A stretch of 20,854 bases of DNA from JAMXLO01 sp041487355 (lineage in GTDB: Bacteria; Pseudomonadota; Alphaproteobacteria; Acetobacterales; Acetobacteraceae). The notes beneath the pieces are model-generated. The model saw only the letters and a list, made by a program, of their open reading frames with translations. It made no database searches and was not told where the DNA came from. Both the position numbers and the translations under genes were made by a program. Positions 1-8,129 of this stretch are shown here, in pieces (the stretch's first letter is position 1; every line of letters starts with the position of its first letter). The stretch is taken from positions 1 to 20,854 of the forward strand of contig JBGPND010000081.1 in assembly GCA_041487355.1 (NCBI GenBank), read 5' to 3'.

Positions 1-372
1 GCTGACCGAGAGGTCGCGCTGCCACGCGGCGTTGCCCGGGTCGGCGGCGGCGAGGCGGGCGCGGATGGCCATGCCGGCGCGATAGTCCGCCAGCGCGCCC
101 GGCAGATCGCCCTGCGCGCTGTGCACGTCGCCGAGCTGGTTGTGACTGATGGAAAGATCGCGCTGCCACGCGGCGTTGCCCGGGTCGGCGGCGGCGAGGC
201 GGGCGCGGATGGCCATGCCGGCGCGATAGTCCGCCAGCGCGCCCGGCAGATCGCCCTGCGCGCTGAGCACGTCGCCGAGCCTTTCGTGGCTGACCGAGAG
301 GTCGCGCTGCCACGCGGCGTTGCCCGGGTCGGCGGCGGCGAGGCGGGCGCTGATGGCCATGCCGGCGCGATA
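1..372. repeat. 144-bp tandem coding repeat (TPR array)
   Basis: Three copies in register start at 1, 145 and 289 (the last partial), with a period of 144 bp, or 48 codons. Copies 1 and 2 are identical over 108 consecutive bases (14-121 versus 158-265). Copy 3 matches copy 1 from its first base to about base 68 and then, after single changes, diverges near 373. The array continues off the left edge, so the copy number is unknown. Confidence 0.95.
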
Positions 373-2310
373 ACAGTCGAGTTGTGGCGAGGTCTGGCCG
401 AGCGTTCCGTGAGCGTCCCCCAATTCCGCCAGCGCCCAGCCGCGCCACGGCAATGCGTCATCGCCTGCCAACGTGCCGAGCAGGTCGATCAGACCGCCCC
501 AGGCGAGCACGGCGCTCCAGGCAAACGCCGCCTTCCGCGCCTCAACGATCGCGGCCATACGGATTGCGAGCGGCGACCATGCGCCAGCGTCGGCGATGTA
601 ATGGCGCAAGGCTTCTGCGCCCTGTCGGCCGAACTGCGTGGGCAGTTCCGCCTGAGCGAATGCGTCCGGCACTTCGCCTTCCGGCAGGGCCAGGAACCGT
701 GCCCACAGCGTATCGGCCAGGCGTCGGCTGCCGCGCGCCGCATCCACCACGAACTCGGCTCCGGATTGTCTGCGGTCGGTGAGCCAGTCACGCAGCGAGG
801 CGTGGCACGGCGCCACGCCGTCGGCGCGCTCCTCGAACAGGCTGCCGAGCCCTTGCAGCAGACGCGCTTCGGTCGGCACGTCCCAGGCGAACATCGAGCG
901 CAGCAGCGCCACCGGCACCGGCCGCCCGGCGGCGACCAGGATTTCGATCAGCGGTGCCGATTCCGTGCGATAGGCAGCCGCGTCGGGGAACTGGCGGCGG
1001 AACCACAGGCGATACAGGCCGGTCAGCCCCTGCGGCAGCCAGCCGGGCGCGCTCAGATCGAGCCCGAATTCGGCCACCGCCTCGCGCAGTTTGCGCAGAT
1101 ACATGAAATTGCGGTCCGCGGCGGCGACCACGCGCTCCACCAGCGCCGCCGCCGCCGCGGCCGAGCGTTCCGGCGTCGCCAGCCAGCCGCGCGCGTAGAC
1201 CCGCAGATCGTCCACGTTTGCGGCCGAACCCTCGGCGTCGAGGCGCAGCGGCGCCACATTGGAAAAGCTCGCGGCGATCGGGAATTCCGGTCGGCTGGTG
1301 ACCACCACCGCCATCCACGCAGGCAACTTCTGTGCCTGCTCGGCCAGCAGATCGGCCAGCTCGCTGACGCCGTCGCGCAACGTCTCGTCCAGCGCGTCGA
1401 TCACCAGCACCATGCGGTCGTGACGCCTGCCGCCATCGATCAGCAGCAGCGGTTCGGCGAGCAGCCAGTTGAACATCGCCGCGGCACCCTTGCGCGCCAG
1501 TTCGCTGCCGTCGGCGTCCTGCGCACGCAGCTTGTCCAGCAGCCGGCGGCGGTAGTCGGGCAGCCGCGTGGCGATCATGAAGGCGAGGGTACGCAGCACG
1601 CGGCGCGGGTCGTGCCGGTCCTCGTCGTTCCACTTGCACAGGTTGAGGCCAACGACGTTGCTGCGCAGGAAATGCGTCATCCAGGCGGCGAAGGCACTCT
1701 TGCCCGCACCTGGGCCGCCGGTCAGCCAGAACACCCGATGCTGCGGCTCGGTCTTGCGCCAGGTTTCCACCCGTTCCACCACCCACTCGCGGCCGACGAA
1801 GCCGTCGATCAGCGGCGGGATATCGGCGGCCTGGATGACCGGCTTCAGCCGCTGTTCCAGTTCCTCGATTTCGCCGAGGAAACGGTGCGTCTCCGGGTCG
1901 GCCAGCTTGTGCAGGATCGCGTCCAGTCTGTCCCGGTACCAGGCGTCGTCCCGCGCGGCCCAGTCCGACATGTCGAGCCACTGGATGTGGCCGACCGAGA
2001 CCGGCGGCCGCACCTCGGCTTCCGGCTCGACCAGGATGGTGGCCAGCGCGCCGTGCCGCATGCCCATTGCCAGCGCGATCTCGTCCAGGCACACGCCGTT
2101 CTCGCGCACCGCGTGGCGCGACAGGAAGGCGAGCGTCCAGTCGGTGTCCTTGAGCCCGTCGAGGATTTTCCGCCGCCAGTCGTCGCCGGACCTGATCTCG
2201 GACGTGTCGATCCACGGTGCGTGGCCGGCTGCTTCCAGGTCGCGCTTGAGCCGCAACACCAGCTCGGTGTTCTTGTCGTGTCCGTAGCTGAGGAAGACCT
2301 TCAGCCCCAT
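1..2310 (-). CDS. TIR domain / STAND (NACHT-like) NTPase / TPR-repeat protein, 3' end outside window
   Basis: Read from ATG at 2310 the frame is open for 770 codons to the window edge, so the C-terminus is missing. Residues 3-95 look like a TIR domain: the start is KVFLSYGHDKN, and E77 in CLDEIALAM sits where the NAD-hydrolysing glutamate of active TIR domains lies. Residues about 170-480 form a P-loop STAND NTPase: Walker A GGPGAGKS (198-205, K204) and Walker B VLVIDALDE (301-309). A helical linker follows, then from about residue 630 tandem 48-residue TPR-like repeats containing WQRDLSVSHERLGDV and GDLPGALADYRAGMAIRARL, with W667, W715 and W763 as the repeated tryptophan. In such proteins the repeats usually sense a ligand, the NTPase oligomerises and TIR consumes NAD; several characterised relatives are anti-phage or cell-suicide systems. 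That role is inferred here. No defence neighbours are visible. Confidence 0.88.
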   Translation of the reverse strand, partial: MGLKVFLSYGHDKNTELVLRLKRDLEAAGHAPWIDTSEIRSGDDWRRKILDGLKDTDWTLAFLSRHAVRENGVCLDEIALAMGMRHGALATILVEPEAEVRPPVSVGHIQWLDMSDWAARDDAWYRDRLDAILHKLADPETHRFLGEIEELEQRLKPVIQAADIPPLIDGFVGREWVVERVETWRKTEPQHRVFWLTGGPGAGKSAFAAWMTHFLRSNVVGLNLCKWNDEDRHDPRRVLRTLAFMIATRLPDYRRRLLDKLRAQDADGSELARKGAAAMFNWLLAEPLLLIDGGRRHDRMVLVIDALDETLRDGVSELADLLAEQAQKLPAWMAVVVTSRPEFPIAASFSNVAPLRLDAEGSAANVDDLRVYARGWLATPERSAAAAAALVERVVAAADRNFMYLRKLREAVAEFGLDLSAPGWLPQGLTGLYRLWFRRQFPDAAAYRTESAPLIEILVAAGRPVPVALLRSMFAWDVPTEARLLQGLGSLFEERADGVAPCHASLRDWLTDRRQSGAEFVVDAARGSRRLADTLWARFLALPEGEVPDAFAQAELPTQFGRQGAEALRHYIADAGAWSPLAIRMAAIVEARKAAFAWSAVLAWGGLIDLLGTLAGDDALPWRGWALAELGDAHGTLGQTSPQLDCYRAGMAISARLAAADPGNAAWQRDLSVSHERLGDVLSAQGDLPGALADYRAGMAIRARLAAADPGNAAWQRDLSISHNQLGDVHSAQGDLPGALADYRAGMAIRARLAAADPGNAAWQRDLSVS

Positions 2311-2437
2311 CGTCACGCCTCCGCCCGCGATTCTGGGGAGAGCAGGGCGGTTCCGCAAGCGAATCTTCCCTTGCCGCCGCTCGGCCCGCTTGCGAGCGTG
2401 TGAATGAATCCATCCTTGTCCCAGTGGTGACGGTGAC

Positions 2438-2542
2438 TCCTGGGTCCCCGCTTTCGCGGGGATGACAACCTTTCGCGGGGATGACAACCTTTTGAATCGG
2501 TCTGCCCTTTTTCGTCATCCCGGCGAAAGCGGGGACCCAGGA
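2438..2542. repeat. Imperfect inverted repeat (REP/MITE-like) upstream of the TIR gene
   Basis: The arms 2438-2466 and 2514-2542 are complementary at 28 of 29 positions and are separated by 47 bases. Each arm is itself partly palindromic (CCCCGC TTT GCGGGG). The motif of GTCATCCC, an inner palindrome and GGGACCCAGGA resembles dispersed palindromes of many alphaproteobacterial genomes. The element lies in the 343-bp gap between the divergently oriented TIR gene (2310) and methyltransferase gene (2654). I see no gene in that gap. Confidence 0.85.
2452..2489. repeat. 19-bp perfect tandem duplication
   Basis: The unit TTTCGCGGGGATGACAACC occurs twice back to back (2452-2470 and 2471-2489). The first copy overlaps the left arm of the surrounding inverted repeat, so the duplication probably arose after that element was in place, for example by slippage. 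Confidence 0.95.
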
Positions 2543-2653
2543 TATTGCGGGGTTGGCGATGGAGCTGTTCCTTTCACACGCTCTTGCGCGGGCATGACGA
2601 CAAGGTAGAGGCTCCGCACAGTTCGACGTGGGACTGCACGAGGGGGACACACC

Positions 2654-3817
2654 ATGCAAACCAGCCAGACACGCATCCTCACCACCCACACCGGCAGCCT
2701 CCCGCGTCCCGCGGAGCTCGTCAGTCTCTACGTGCGGAAGAACCGCGGCGAACCTGTCGATGCGCAACTCGCCGAAGCCGGGCGCGCCGCTCTGGAACAC
2801 GTCGTGCGCAAGCAACACGAAGCCGGCATCGATGTCGGCAACAACGGCGAGCAACAACGGGAAGCATTCTTCCTCTATGTGCGCAGCCGTATGAGCGGGT
2901 TCGGCGGCGCCTGGACGCGCCCGCCCCGCGGCGACGTCGAACGCTACCCGGCGTTCAAGGCGGCGCTCGAACGCGAGCAGGCGAACGCGGTAATGGTCAG
3001 CAGTCGCGAGCATGTACCCACCGCGACAGGCGAGGTGCGCTATCTAGATCGTGCCGCGATCGAGGCGGAGTGCGCCGACTTCCGCGCCACGCTCAACGCG
3101 CAGAACAACCCGTTCATCGAACCGTTCCTCACCGCCCCATCGCCCGGCATCGTCGCCGCGGCATTGCGCAACGACTACTACCCGAATGAAGACGCGTATC
3201 TCGCGGCACTCGGCGAGGCGTTGCGTGTCGAATACGAAACCATCGTCAACCACGGCTTCCTGCTGCAGCTCGACTGCCCCGATCTGGCGATGGAGCGCCA
3301 CTTCTCCTATCAGGACAAACCGCTCGGCGACTTCCTCGGCTTCGTTGACCGTGTCGTCGCCACGATCAACGCGGCCATCGTCAACATCCCGCGCGAAAAG
3401 GTCCGCCTGCACGCGTGCTGGGGCAACTACGAAGGCCCGCACGACTGCGACGTGGAACTGCAGGAGATCATGCCCATCCTGCGCAAGCTCAATGTCGGCG
3501 GCTTCGTGCTGCCGTTCGCCAACCCGCGTCACGCGCACGAATACGCCGTGCTGAAGGATTTCCCGCTCGATCCCGACCAGACCATCGTCGCCGGCGTGAT
3601 CGACTCCGTCACCAACTTCATCGAGCATCCGAAGACGATCGCCGAACGCATCGAGCGCGTCGCCGAAGCGGTCGGCGATCCCACCCGCGTGCTGGCCGGC
3701 ACCGATTGCGGCTTCGACACCTCCGCCGGCCAACGCCGCGTCGCCGAGGATGTCGTGTGGGCAAAGCTCGCCGCGCTCGGCGAAGGCGCGGGGATCGCCT
3801 CCGAACGCCTGTTCTAG
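2654..3817 (+). CDS. Cobalamin-independent methionine synthase (MetE C-terminal domain) family protein
   Basis: This 387-residue protein starts at ATG 2654 behind a GAGGGGGA-type ribosome site. The N-terminus TRILTTHTGSLPRP is the hallmark of stand-alone COG0620/UROD-MetE-like proteins. Conserved metal-site features are HAC at 253-255 and C352 in AGTDCGF; E296 in HAHEYAVL may supply a further ligand. Full MetE is about 750 residues with a separate N-terminal half, so this is the short single-barrel form. Such proteins transfer methyl or alkyl groups to a zinc-bound thiolate, as in methionine synthesis from small methyl donors or epoxyalkane:coenzyme M transferase. The actual substrate cannot be told from sequence, and there is no metabolic partner beside it. 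Its stop codon overlaps the stop of the convergent permease gene. Confidence 0.85.
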   Translation: MQTSQTRILTTHTGSLPRPAELVSLYVRKNRGEPVDAQLAEAGRAALEHVVRKQHEAGIDVGNNGEQQREAFFLYVRSRMSGFGGAWTRPPRGDVERYPAFKAALEREQANAVMVSSREHVPTATGEVRYLDRAAIEAECADFRATLNAQNNPFIEPFLTAPSPGIVAAALRNDYYPNEDAYLAALGEALRVEYETIVNHGFLLQLDCPDLAMERHFSYQDKPLGDFLGFVDRVVATINAAIVNIPREKVRLHACWGNYEGPHDCDVELQEIMPILRKLNVGGFVLPFANPRHAHEYAVLKDFPLDPDQTIVAGVIDSVTNFIEHPKTIAERIERVAEAVGDPTRVLAGTDCGFDTSAGQRRVAEDVVWAKLAALGEGAGIASERLF

Positions 3818-4584
3818 CCAGCGCCAATCGTCGCGAACAGGAACGCGCGCTGCTGCCACAGGATCAGCAGGCCGCCCACCAGCATGACCAGCACGGCGAA
3901 CTGGCGGAACCGCTGCGAGGAGAGATGGTGCAGCCACGGGTTGGCCAGCCAGATCGCCGCCACAGCGCCTGCGCCCGCCACCAGACCGTGCCGCGCCAGA
4001 CGCCAGTGCAGCGCGCCGAACGCCACATAGGCCGCGATCTTCACCAGCTGGATGGCGATCGAGTTCACCGCCCGCGTCGCCAGCATCGCCTCCTTCATCA
4101 GCCCGTAGTTGAGATAGAATGGGTTGGCCAGCAGACCGCTCGCGCCCACCACGGCGGACGTCAGTCCGGAGACGAAGGACACCGGCACGAACCAAGGGAG
4201 CCGCATCTCGAACGAGCGCGCGCGCTTGCCGAGCCGGTACTGCCAAACGGTGCTGATCAGGAACAGCGCCAGGACAACTTGCGCCAGACGTGGGCTGATA
4301 TGGGCGAACACCCATCCGCCGAGTACTGCGCCCGCCGTTGCACCAGGCAGGTACCAGCGCACCACGCGCCAGTCGATCCAGCGCCACAGCAGGATCATTC
4401 GCGCAGGGCTGGCGAGCAGGCTGGCCATCGTCACCACCGGGGCAATCGCCTGCCCCTGCAGGATCATGGCGATCGCCGCGACGATCAGCACGCTGCCGCC
4501 GCCGGCCGCCAGTGTGCTGATCGCCCAGCTCACGAAGCCGGCGGCGAACAACGCCAGGTCGGTCCATGTCGGCAGTGCGTTCAT
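3814..4584 (-). CDS. TauE/SafE-family membrane permease
   Basis: A 256-residue, strongly hydrophobic protein with about seven or eight predicted membrane segments. The first helix pair contains FAAGFVSWAISTLAAGGGS, and a second half carries FVSGLTSAVVGASGLL; this duplicated glycine-rich layout is typical of the TauE/SafE (DUF81) family, whose members export sulfite, sulfoacetate or other small organic anions. The start ATG overlaps the stop of the preceding HlyD-type gene (ATGA, 4581-4584), so translation is probably coupled and this is the last gene of the exporter operon. The substrate is unknown. The end overlaps the stop of the convergent methyltransferase gene by two bases. Confidence 0.85.
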   Translation of the reverse strand: MNALPTWTDLALFAAGFVSWAISTLAAGGGSVLIVAAIAMILQGQAIAPVVTMASLLASPARMILLWRWIDWRVVRWYLPGATAGAVLGGWVFAHISPRLAQVVLALFLISTVWQYRLGKRARSFEMRLPWFVPVSFVSGLTSAVVGASGLLANPFYLNYGLMKEAMLATRAVNSIAIQLVKIAAYVAFGALHWRLARHGLVAGAGAVAAIWLANPWLHHLSSQRFRQFAVLVMLVGGLLILWQQRAFLFATIGAG

Positions 4585-5768
4585 CGCGCGCGCACCCGGA
4601 CCCCATCGGCCAGCGTGTCGCCAGGAAACAGGATTGCCAGATCGCCGACCTGCAATCCCTCCTGCACTGCCGCACTCGTCTGGGAGCGCCGCGCGAGCAT
4701 CACCGAGCGCTTGCGCGCGACACCGTCAATTACGACGAACACCGCCCAGCCGTCGCGGTCGCGGAACAGAGCGCCGGTTGGAACGATGACTGCATCGTCC
4801 ATGGCCGCGACGACGATGCGCGCATCGACGCGATAGGCATCGGCCAGTGTCAGCCGCTCGGCTGGCGGTGTTACGATGTCGATCACCACGTTGGTGCGTT
4901 GCTCATCGACGCCGAGCGCGGAGACCTTGGTAAAGGCGCCGGGCTCGACCAGGCGAACGCGGCCAGCCAACGGCTGCTCGCCGCCCCAGGCCTCGATTTG
5001 CACGGGATTGCCGGGATTGATGCGGACCGCGTCGGTGGTCAGCACGTCGACCACCACCTCGATGTCGGTGGGGTCGCCGATTTCCACCAGCGGAGCGCCG
5101 AGCGATGCCGACGTCTCGCTCTCCTGCAGGATGCGCAGCACGCGGCCAGCGACCGGTGAACGCACCGGCGATGCCTGTGTGCCCTCACGCGATGTGTCGT
5201 CCGCCAGGAGGGCGGCCCGTGCCGCTTCCACTTCATGCTTCGTCGCGTGGAGGGCGGAGTTGAGTGCCTCCAACTCGCGCAGTTCGGTCTGCAAGGTGAG
5301 TTCGTCATGCTCCAGCCGGCTGTGCGGCGCGGCGCCACGCGTGGCCAGGTCACGCGAGCGTTCGACCTCGACGCGGGCCTGCGCCGCCTTGCCCTCGGCC
5401 TGCGCGACCAGGGCAGCAGCGCGCGCCTCCGCTGCCTCTGCCGCGCCCACGCGTGCCTCTGCCATCTGCTGCGTTCGGACATCGAGCAAGGGGGAAGGAT
5501 TAGGCAGGATCGAAGCGACCACGGTTCCGACCGACACCGCATCGCCGGCTTTCAGACCGATGCGCAGCAACGTACCGGCCACCGGCGCCGAGACCGTGTA
5601 GCGTTCGCGCACGCGGGTCTTCCCGTCCTCGACGATCGTTTCCTCGAAGTGTCCGCGCGTGACCTGAGCGGTTTCGACGTCGACCGGGCGGGGGCGGAGC
5701 GCGAACACGAGGATAAGCACTAGGCCGATCGCGCTGGCTGCCCACAGCGCGGGTCTGATCAGTCGCAT
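4581..5768 (-). CDS. HlyD/MacA-type periplasmic adaptor protein
   Basis: A 395-residue protein with one N-terminal membrane anchor (residues about 7-24, ALWAASAIGLVLILVFAL), as expected for an inner-membrane-anchored adaptor. The order is a first lipoyl half around 57-90 (YTVSAPVAGTLLRIGLKAGD), an alanine/glutamate-rich coiled-coil hairpin at about 98-190, a second lipoyl half at 201-232 (SPVRSPVAGRVLRI), then beta-barrel and membrane-proximal domains. Adaptors of this kind join an inner-membrane ABC exporter to an outer-membrane channel. Here the ABC partners lie directly upstream, the permease stop being 4 bases before this start. No TolC-like gene is present in the window. Confidence 0.92.
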   Translation of the reverse strand: MRLIRPALWAASAIGLVLILVFALRPRPVDVETAQVTRGHFEETIVEDGKTRVRERYTVSAPVAGTLLRIGLKAGDAVSVGTVVASILPNPSPLLDVRTQQMAEARVGAAEAAEARAAALVAQAEGKAAQARVEVERSRDLATRGAAPHSRLEHDELTLQTELRELEALNSALHATKHEVEAARAALLADDTSREGTQASPVRSPVAGRVLRILQESETSASLGAPLVEIGDPTDIEVVVDVLTTDAVRINPGNPVQIEAWGGEQPLAGRVRLVEPGAFTKVSALGVDEQRTNVVIDIVTPPAERLTLADAYRVDARIVVAAMDDAVIVPTGALFRDRDGWAVFVVIDGVARKRSVMLARRSQTSAAVQEGLQVGDLAILFPGDTLADGVRVRAR

Positions 5769-5772
5769 CGCG

Positions 5773-8127
5773 CTACTCCCGTGTCTTCAGCACTGAAACG
5801 AGATCCAACCGGTCGACACGCCGCCGCACGATCAGCGCGCTGGCCACGCCGGTGAGCAACACGACGGCGGCGGCCAGTGCGTAGGAACGCGGGCGGATCA
5901 CCGCCGGGATGGTGAACATCTCGGTCTCGAGCAGCGCGATCATTCCGTGAACCAGCCAGTGGCCGAGCCACAGGCCGAGCGGAATGGCGATCAGCAATTG
6001 CAGCAGAAGTTCGCTGAGCAGGAGACTCGCCACCTCGGCACGGGTGAAGCCAAGCACGCGCAGGCTGGCCAGTTCCCACGCGCGCTCCTGCAATGCGATG
6101 CGTGCGTGATTGTAGACGACGCCGACGGCGATCATCACGGAGAACACCGACAGGATGCCGGCCATCACAAGCACGAACGTCTCCGTGGTCTGGCGGAACT
6201 GCCGCAGCGACACAGCGCGCTCACTGATCGTTGCGACCTTGGGCCGATCTTGCAGCAGGCGTCGCAGTGCAGCGGTATCGCCGGCGACAGCGATGCCGAC
6301 CGAACTGATGGCGTCGGCCTCGCCCATCAACCGGTTGACGGTGGCGATGTTGGCGTAGGCGCCGATACCGAGCGGTTCATCGAGCAGACCGACGATCGTC
6401 ATTTCCACGCGCGGCCGCTTGCCTTCCAGCACCTCGACCGCGACGTGGTCGCCTGGGTGCAGGGCGAGCCGGTCGGCCAGACGGCGCGACAATACCAGAC
6501 CATCGGCTGGTGGGGCGAACACGCGCAGGTCCGCGTCGAGCAGCCGGTGCAGCACCGGTTTGGCCGGCAGCCCGGTGATTGCAGTGCGATAGGTTCGGGT
6601 GCCGGCGCGCAGCTGGACCGGCACGGCGCGATAGGCTTCCGCGAGCAGCACGCCGGGGAGTTTTGCCATCTCGGTGACGGCGCGTCCCGGCAGCGGGTTG
6701 GTGAAGCTCACGATCAGGTCGGCGCGTTCCACGGCGGCGAACTGCACATCGATCATTTCGTCCAATGCGTCCTGCCAGAACAGGCTCATCACGATGATCG
6801 GCGCGGCGAGGGCGATGCCGGCGACGGTCAGGATCGTGCGCACTGGCCGATCGGTCAGGCGGCGCAGGATCATGAGGCGCCGCGCGGACATTCTGCGAAG
6901 CCAGGGAAGCCGCTCCAGCACGCCGTGGCGGTAGCTGCGTGGCGACGGCGGACGCATTGCTTCGGCGGGTGCCAGACGCGCCACTGCGCTGACGGCAGCG
7001 AGTGCGCCGGCCACGCCGGCCAGCAGGCTCACGCCAAGCGCCAGCAATGGAACCCAGGCGGCGACGTGGAATGCCAGCTGCGGAAAGCGGAAGAACCGCG
7101 TGTAGTTCTGCACCATGACACTGCCGAGCCAGAGACCTAGCGCCAGGCCGAGCATCGCGCCGGCACCGACCACCACCAGGGCGAACTTCACGTAGTGCCA
7201 GGCGATGGCCCGATTGCCGTAGCCGAGTGCCTTCAGCGCAGCGACCTGCTCGCGCTGTGCCCCCACCACCCGTCCCAGCATGCCGTGCAGCAGGAATACC
7301 GCCACGGCGAGGAACACAGCCGGCATGGTCGTGGCCATGACGCCCTGCTGGCTGATCTCGTCGGTGAGGAAGCGGTGCGAGGGCTGGTCGCGGCGACCGT
7401 GCGCAATCAGGCCGCCGTACGGCTCCAGCCTGCGGTCGATCGCGTCCAGCACCGAAGGTTCGTCGGCACCTGGCGCCAGCATGGCCACGAGGTCGTTGAA
7501 GGCGCCCTCCATATCGAAGGCGGCGGCGAGCGCCTTGCGGCCCATCCACATGACGCCGTAGCGGCTGTCATCCGGGATGGGGTCGCCGGGCCTGGTGGCG
7601 AACACGTATTCCGGCGACAGCACGATCCCGACCACGCGCAAATGCTTGAGCCGGCCGTTCAGTATGGCCGTCAACGTGTCCCCGGGACGGAGGTGGTTGG
7701 CGGTGGCAAAGGCTTCGCCCAGCAGCACCTCGTCGTCCGCGCCGGGTTCAATCGTCCGCCCCTCGCGCAGATGCAGCAGGTTGAGCTGCGGCGGCCCGGT
7801 ATCGGGCACGGAGACGATGTGCGCGGTCAGGGGTTCGCCGGAGTCGGCGAGCTGGATGGTCACGTCCTCCGCGACGCGCGTTTCCAGAACGCCGATGCCG
7901 GGGATTTCCGCAATCCTGGCTGCCAGCGCTTCCGGTGTGCGCTTGGCACTGGCGAAGACGTCCGCGAAGCGCCCCTGGCGGTAATATTCGGCCTGTGTGG
8001 CCAGCAGCGACTGATACGTGGCGACCGCGGCGATCAGGATGGCGATGCCGCATGCCACCACGACGGCGATGGTAACCACCTGGCCGCGCATCCGGGCGAG
8101 ATCGCGCAGCAGCTTGCGATCCAGCAT
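5773..8127 (-). CDS. ABC exporter permease with two FtsX domains
   Basis: The 784-residue product begins MLDRKLLRDLARMRGQ. ATG 8127 lies two bases after the ATPase stop; GTG 8133, overlapping that stop as GTGA, is an equally possible start adding two residues. The frame stays open further upstream, but only as the antisense-phase shadow of the ATPase gene. The architecture is an N-terminal membrane segment (about 17-38), a large periplasmic domain (40-260), a membrane bundle (265-385) with the FtsX-type helix QREQVAALKALGYG, a second membrane segment at about 430-450, a second periplasmic domain, and a terminal bundle (650-768) with QERAWELASLRVLGF. This duplicated FtsX layout is known from MacB/LolC-superfamily transporters that work with a MacB-class ATPase and an HlyD adaptor. 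Substrate unknown. Confidence 0.9.
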   Translation of the reverse strand: MLDRKLLRDLARMRGQVVTIAVVVACGIAILIAAVATYQSLLATQAEYYRQGRFADVFASAKRTPEALAARIAEIPGIGVLETRVAEDVTIQLADSGEPLTAHIVSVPDTGPPQLNLLHLREGRTIEPGADDEVLLGEAFATANHLRPGDTLTAILNGRLKHLRVVGIVLSPEYVFATRPGDPIPDDSRYGVMWMGRKALAAAFDMEGAFNDLVAMLAPGADEPSVLDAIDRRLEPYGGLIAHGRRDQPSHRFLTDEISQQGVMATTMPAVFLAVAVFLLHGMLGRVVGAQREQVAALKALGYGNRAIAWHYVKFALVVVGAGAMLGLALGLWLGSVMVQNYTRFFRFPQLAFHVAAWVPLLALGVSLLAGVAGALAAVSAVARLAPAEAMRPPSPRSYRHGVLERLPWLRRMSARRLMILRRLTDRPVRTILTVAGIALAAPIIVMSLFWQDALDEMIDVQFAAVERADLIVSFTNPLPGRAVTEMAKLPGVLLAEAYRAVPVQLRAGTRTYRTAITGLPAKPVLHRLLDADLRVFAPPADGLVLSRRLADRLALHPGDHVAVEVLEGKRPRVEMTIVGLLDEPLGIGAYANIATVNRLMGEADAISSVGIAVAGDTAALRRLLQDRPKVATISERAVSLRQFRQTTETFVLVMAGILSVFSVMIAVGVVYNHARIALQERAWELASLRVLGFTRAEVASLLLSELLLQLLIAIPLGLWLGHWLVHGMIALLETEMFTIPAVIRPRSYALAAAVVLLTGVASALIVRRRVDRLDLVSVLKTRE

Positions 8128-8129
8128 CG

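Noticed and set aside
1..372. Regularly spaced repeats as a possible CRISPR array.
   Set aside because: The repeats are contiguous 144-bp coding units with no spacers and translate into a TPR-like protein repeat.
121..2403. A 760-codon plus-strand open frame over the first 2.3 kb.
   Set aside because: It is antisense to the TIR/NTPase/TPR gene, has no recognisable domain and repeats only because the opposite strand repeats; the minus-strand frame carries all conserved motifs.
788..3013. A long minus-strand frame overlapping the TIR gene and running into the methyltransferase gene.
   Set aside because: Arginine/alanine-rich low-complexity translation in a shifted phase of the true gene; it crosses the intergenic palindrome without conserved content.
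3044..4675. Minus-strand frame of 543 codons spanning the methyltransferase and TauE genes.
   Set aside because: It is a chance merge of antisense and shifted frames; neither half has family motifs, whereas the assigned genes do.
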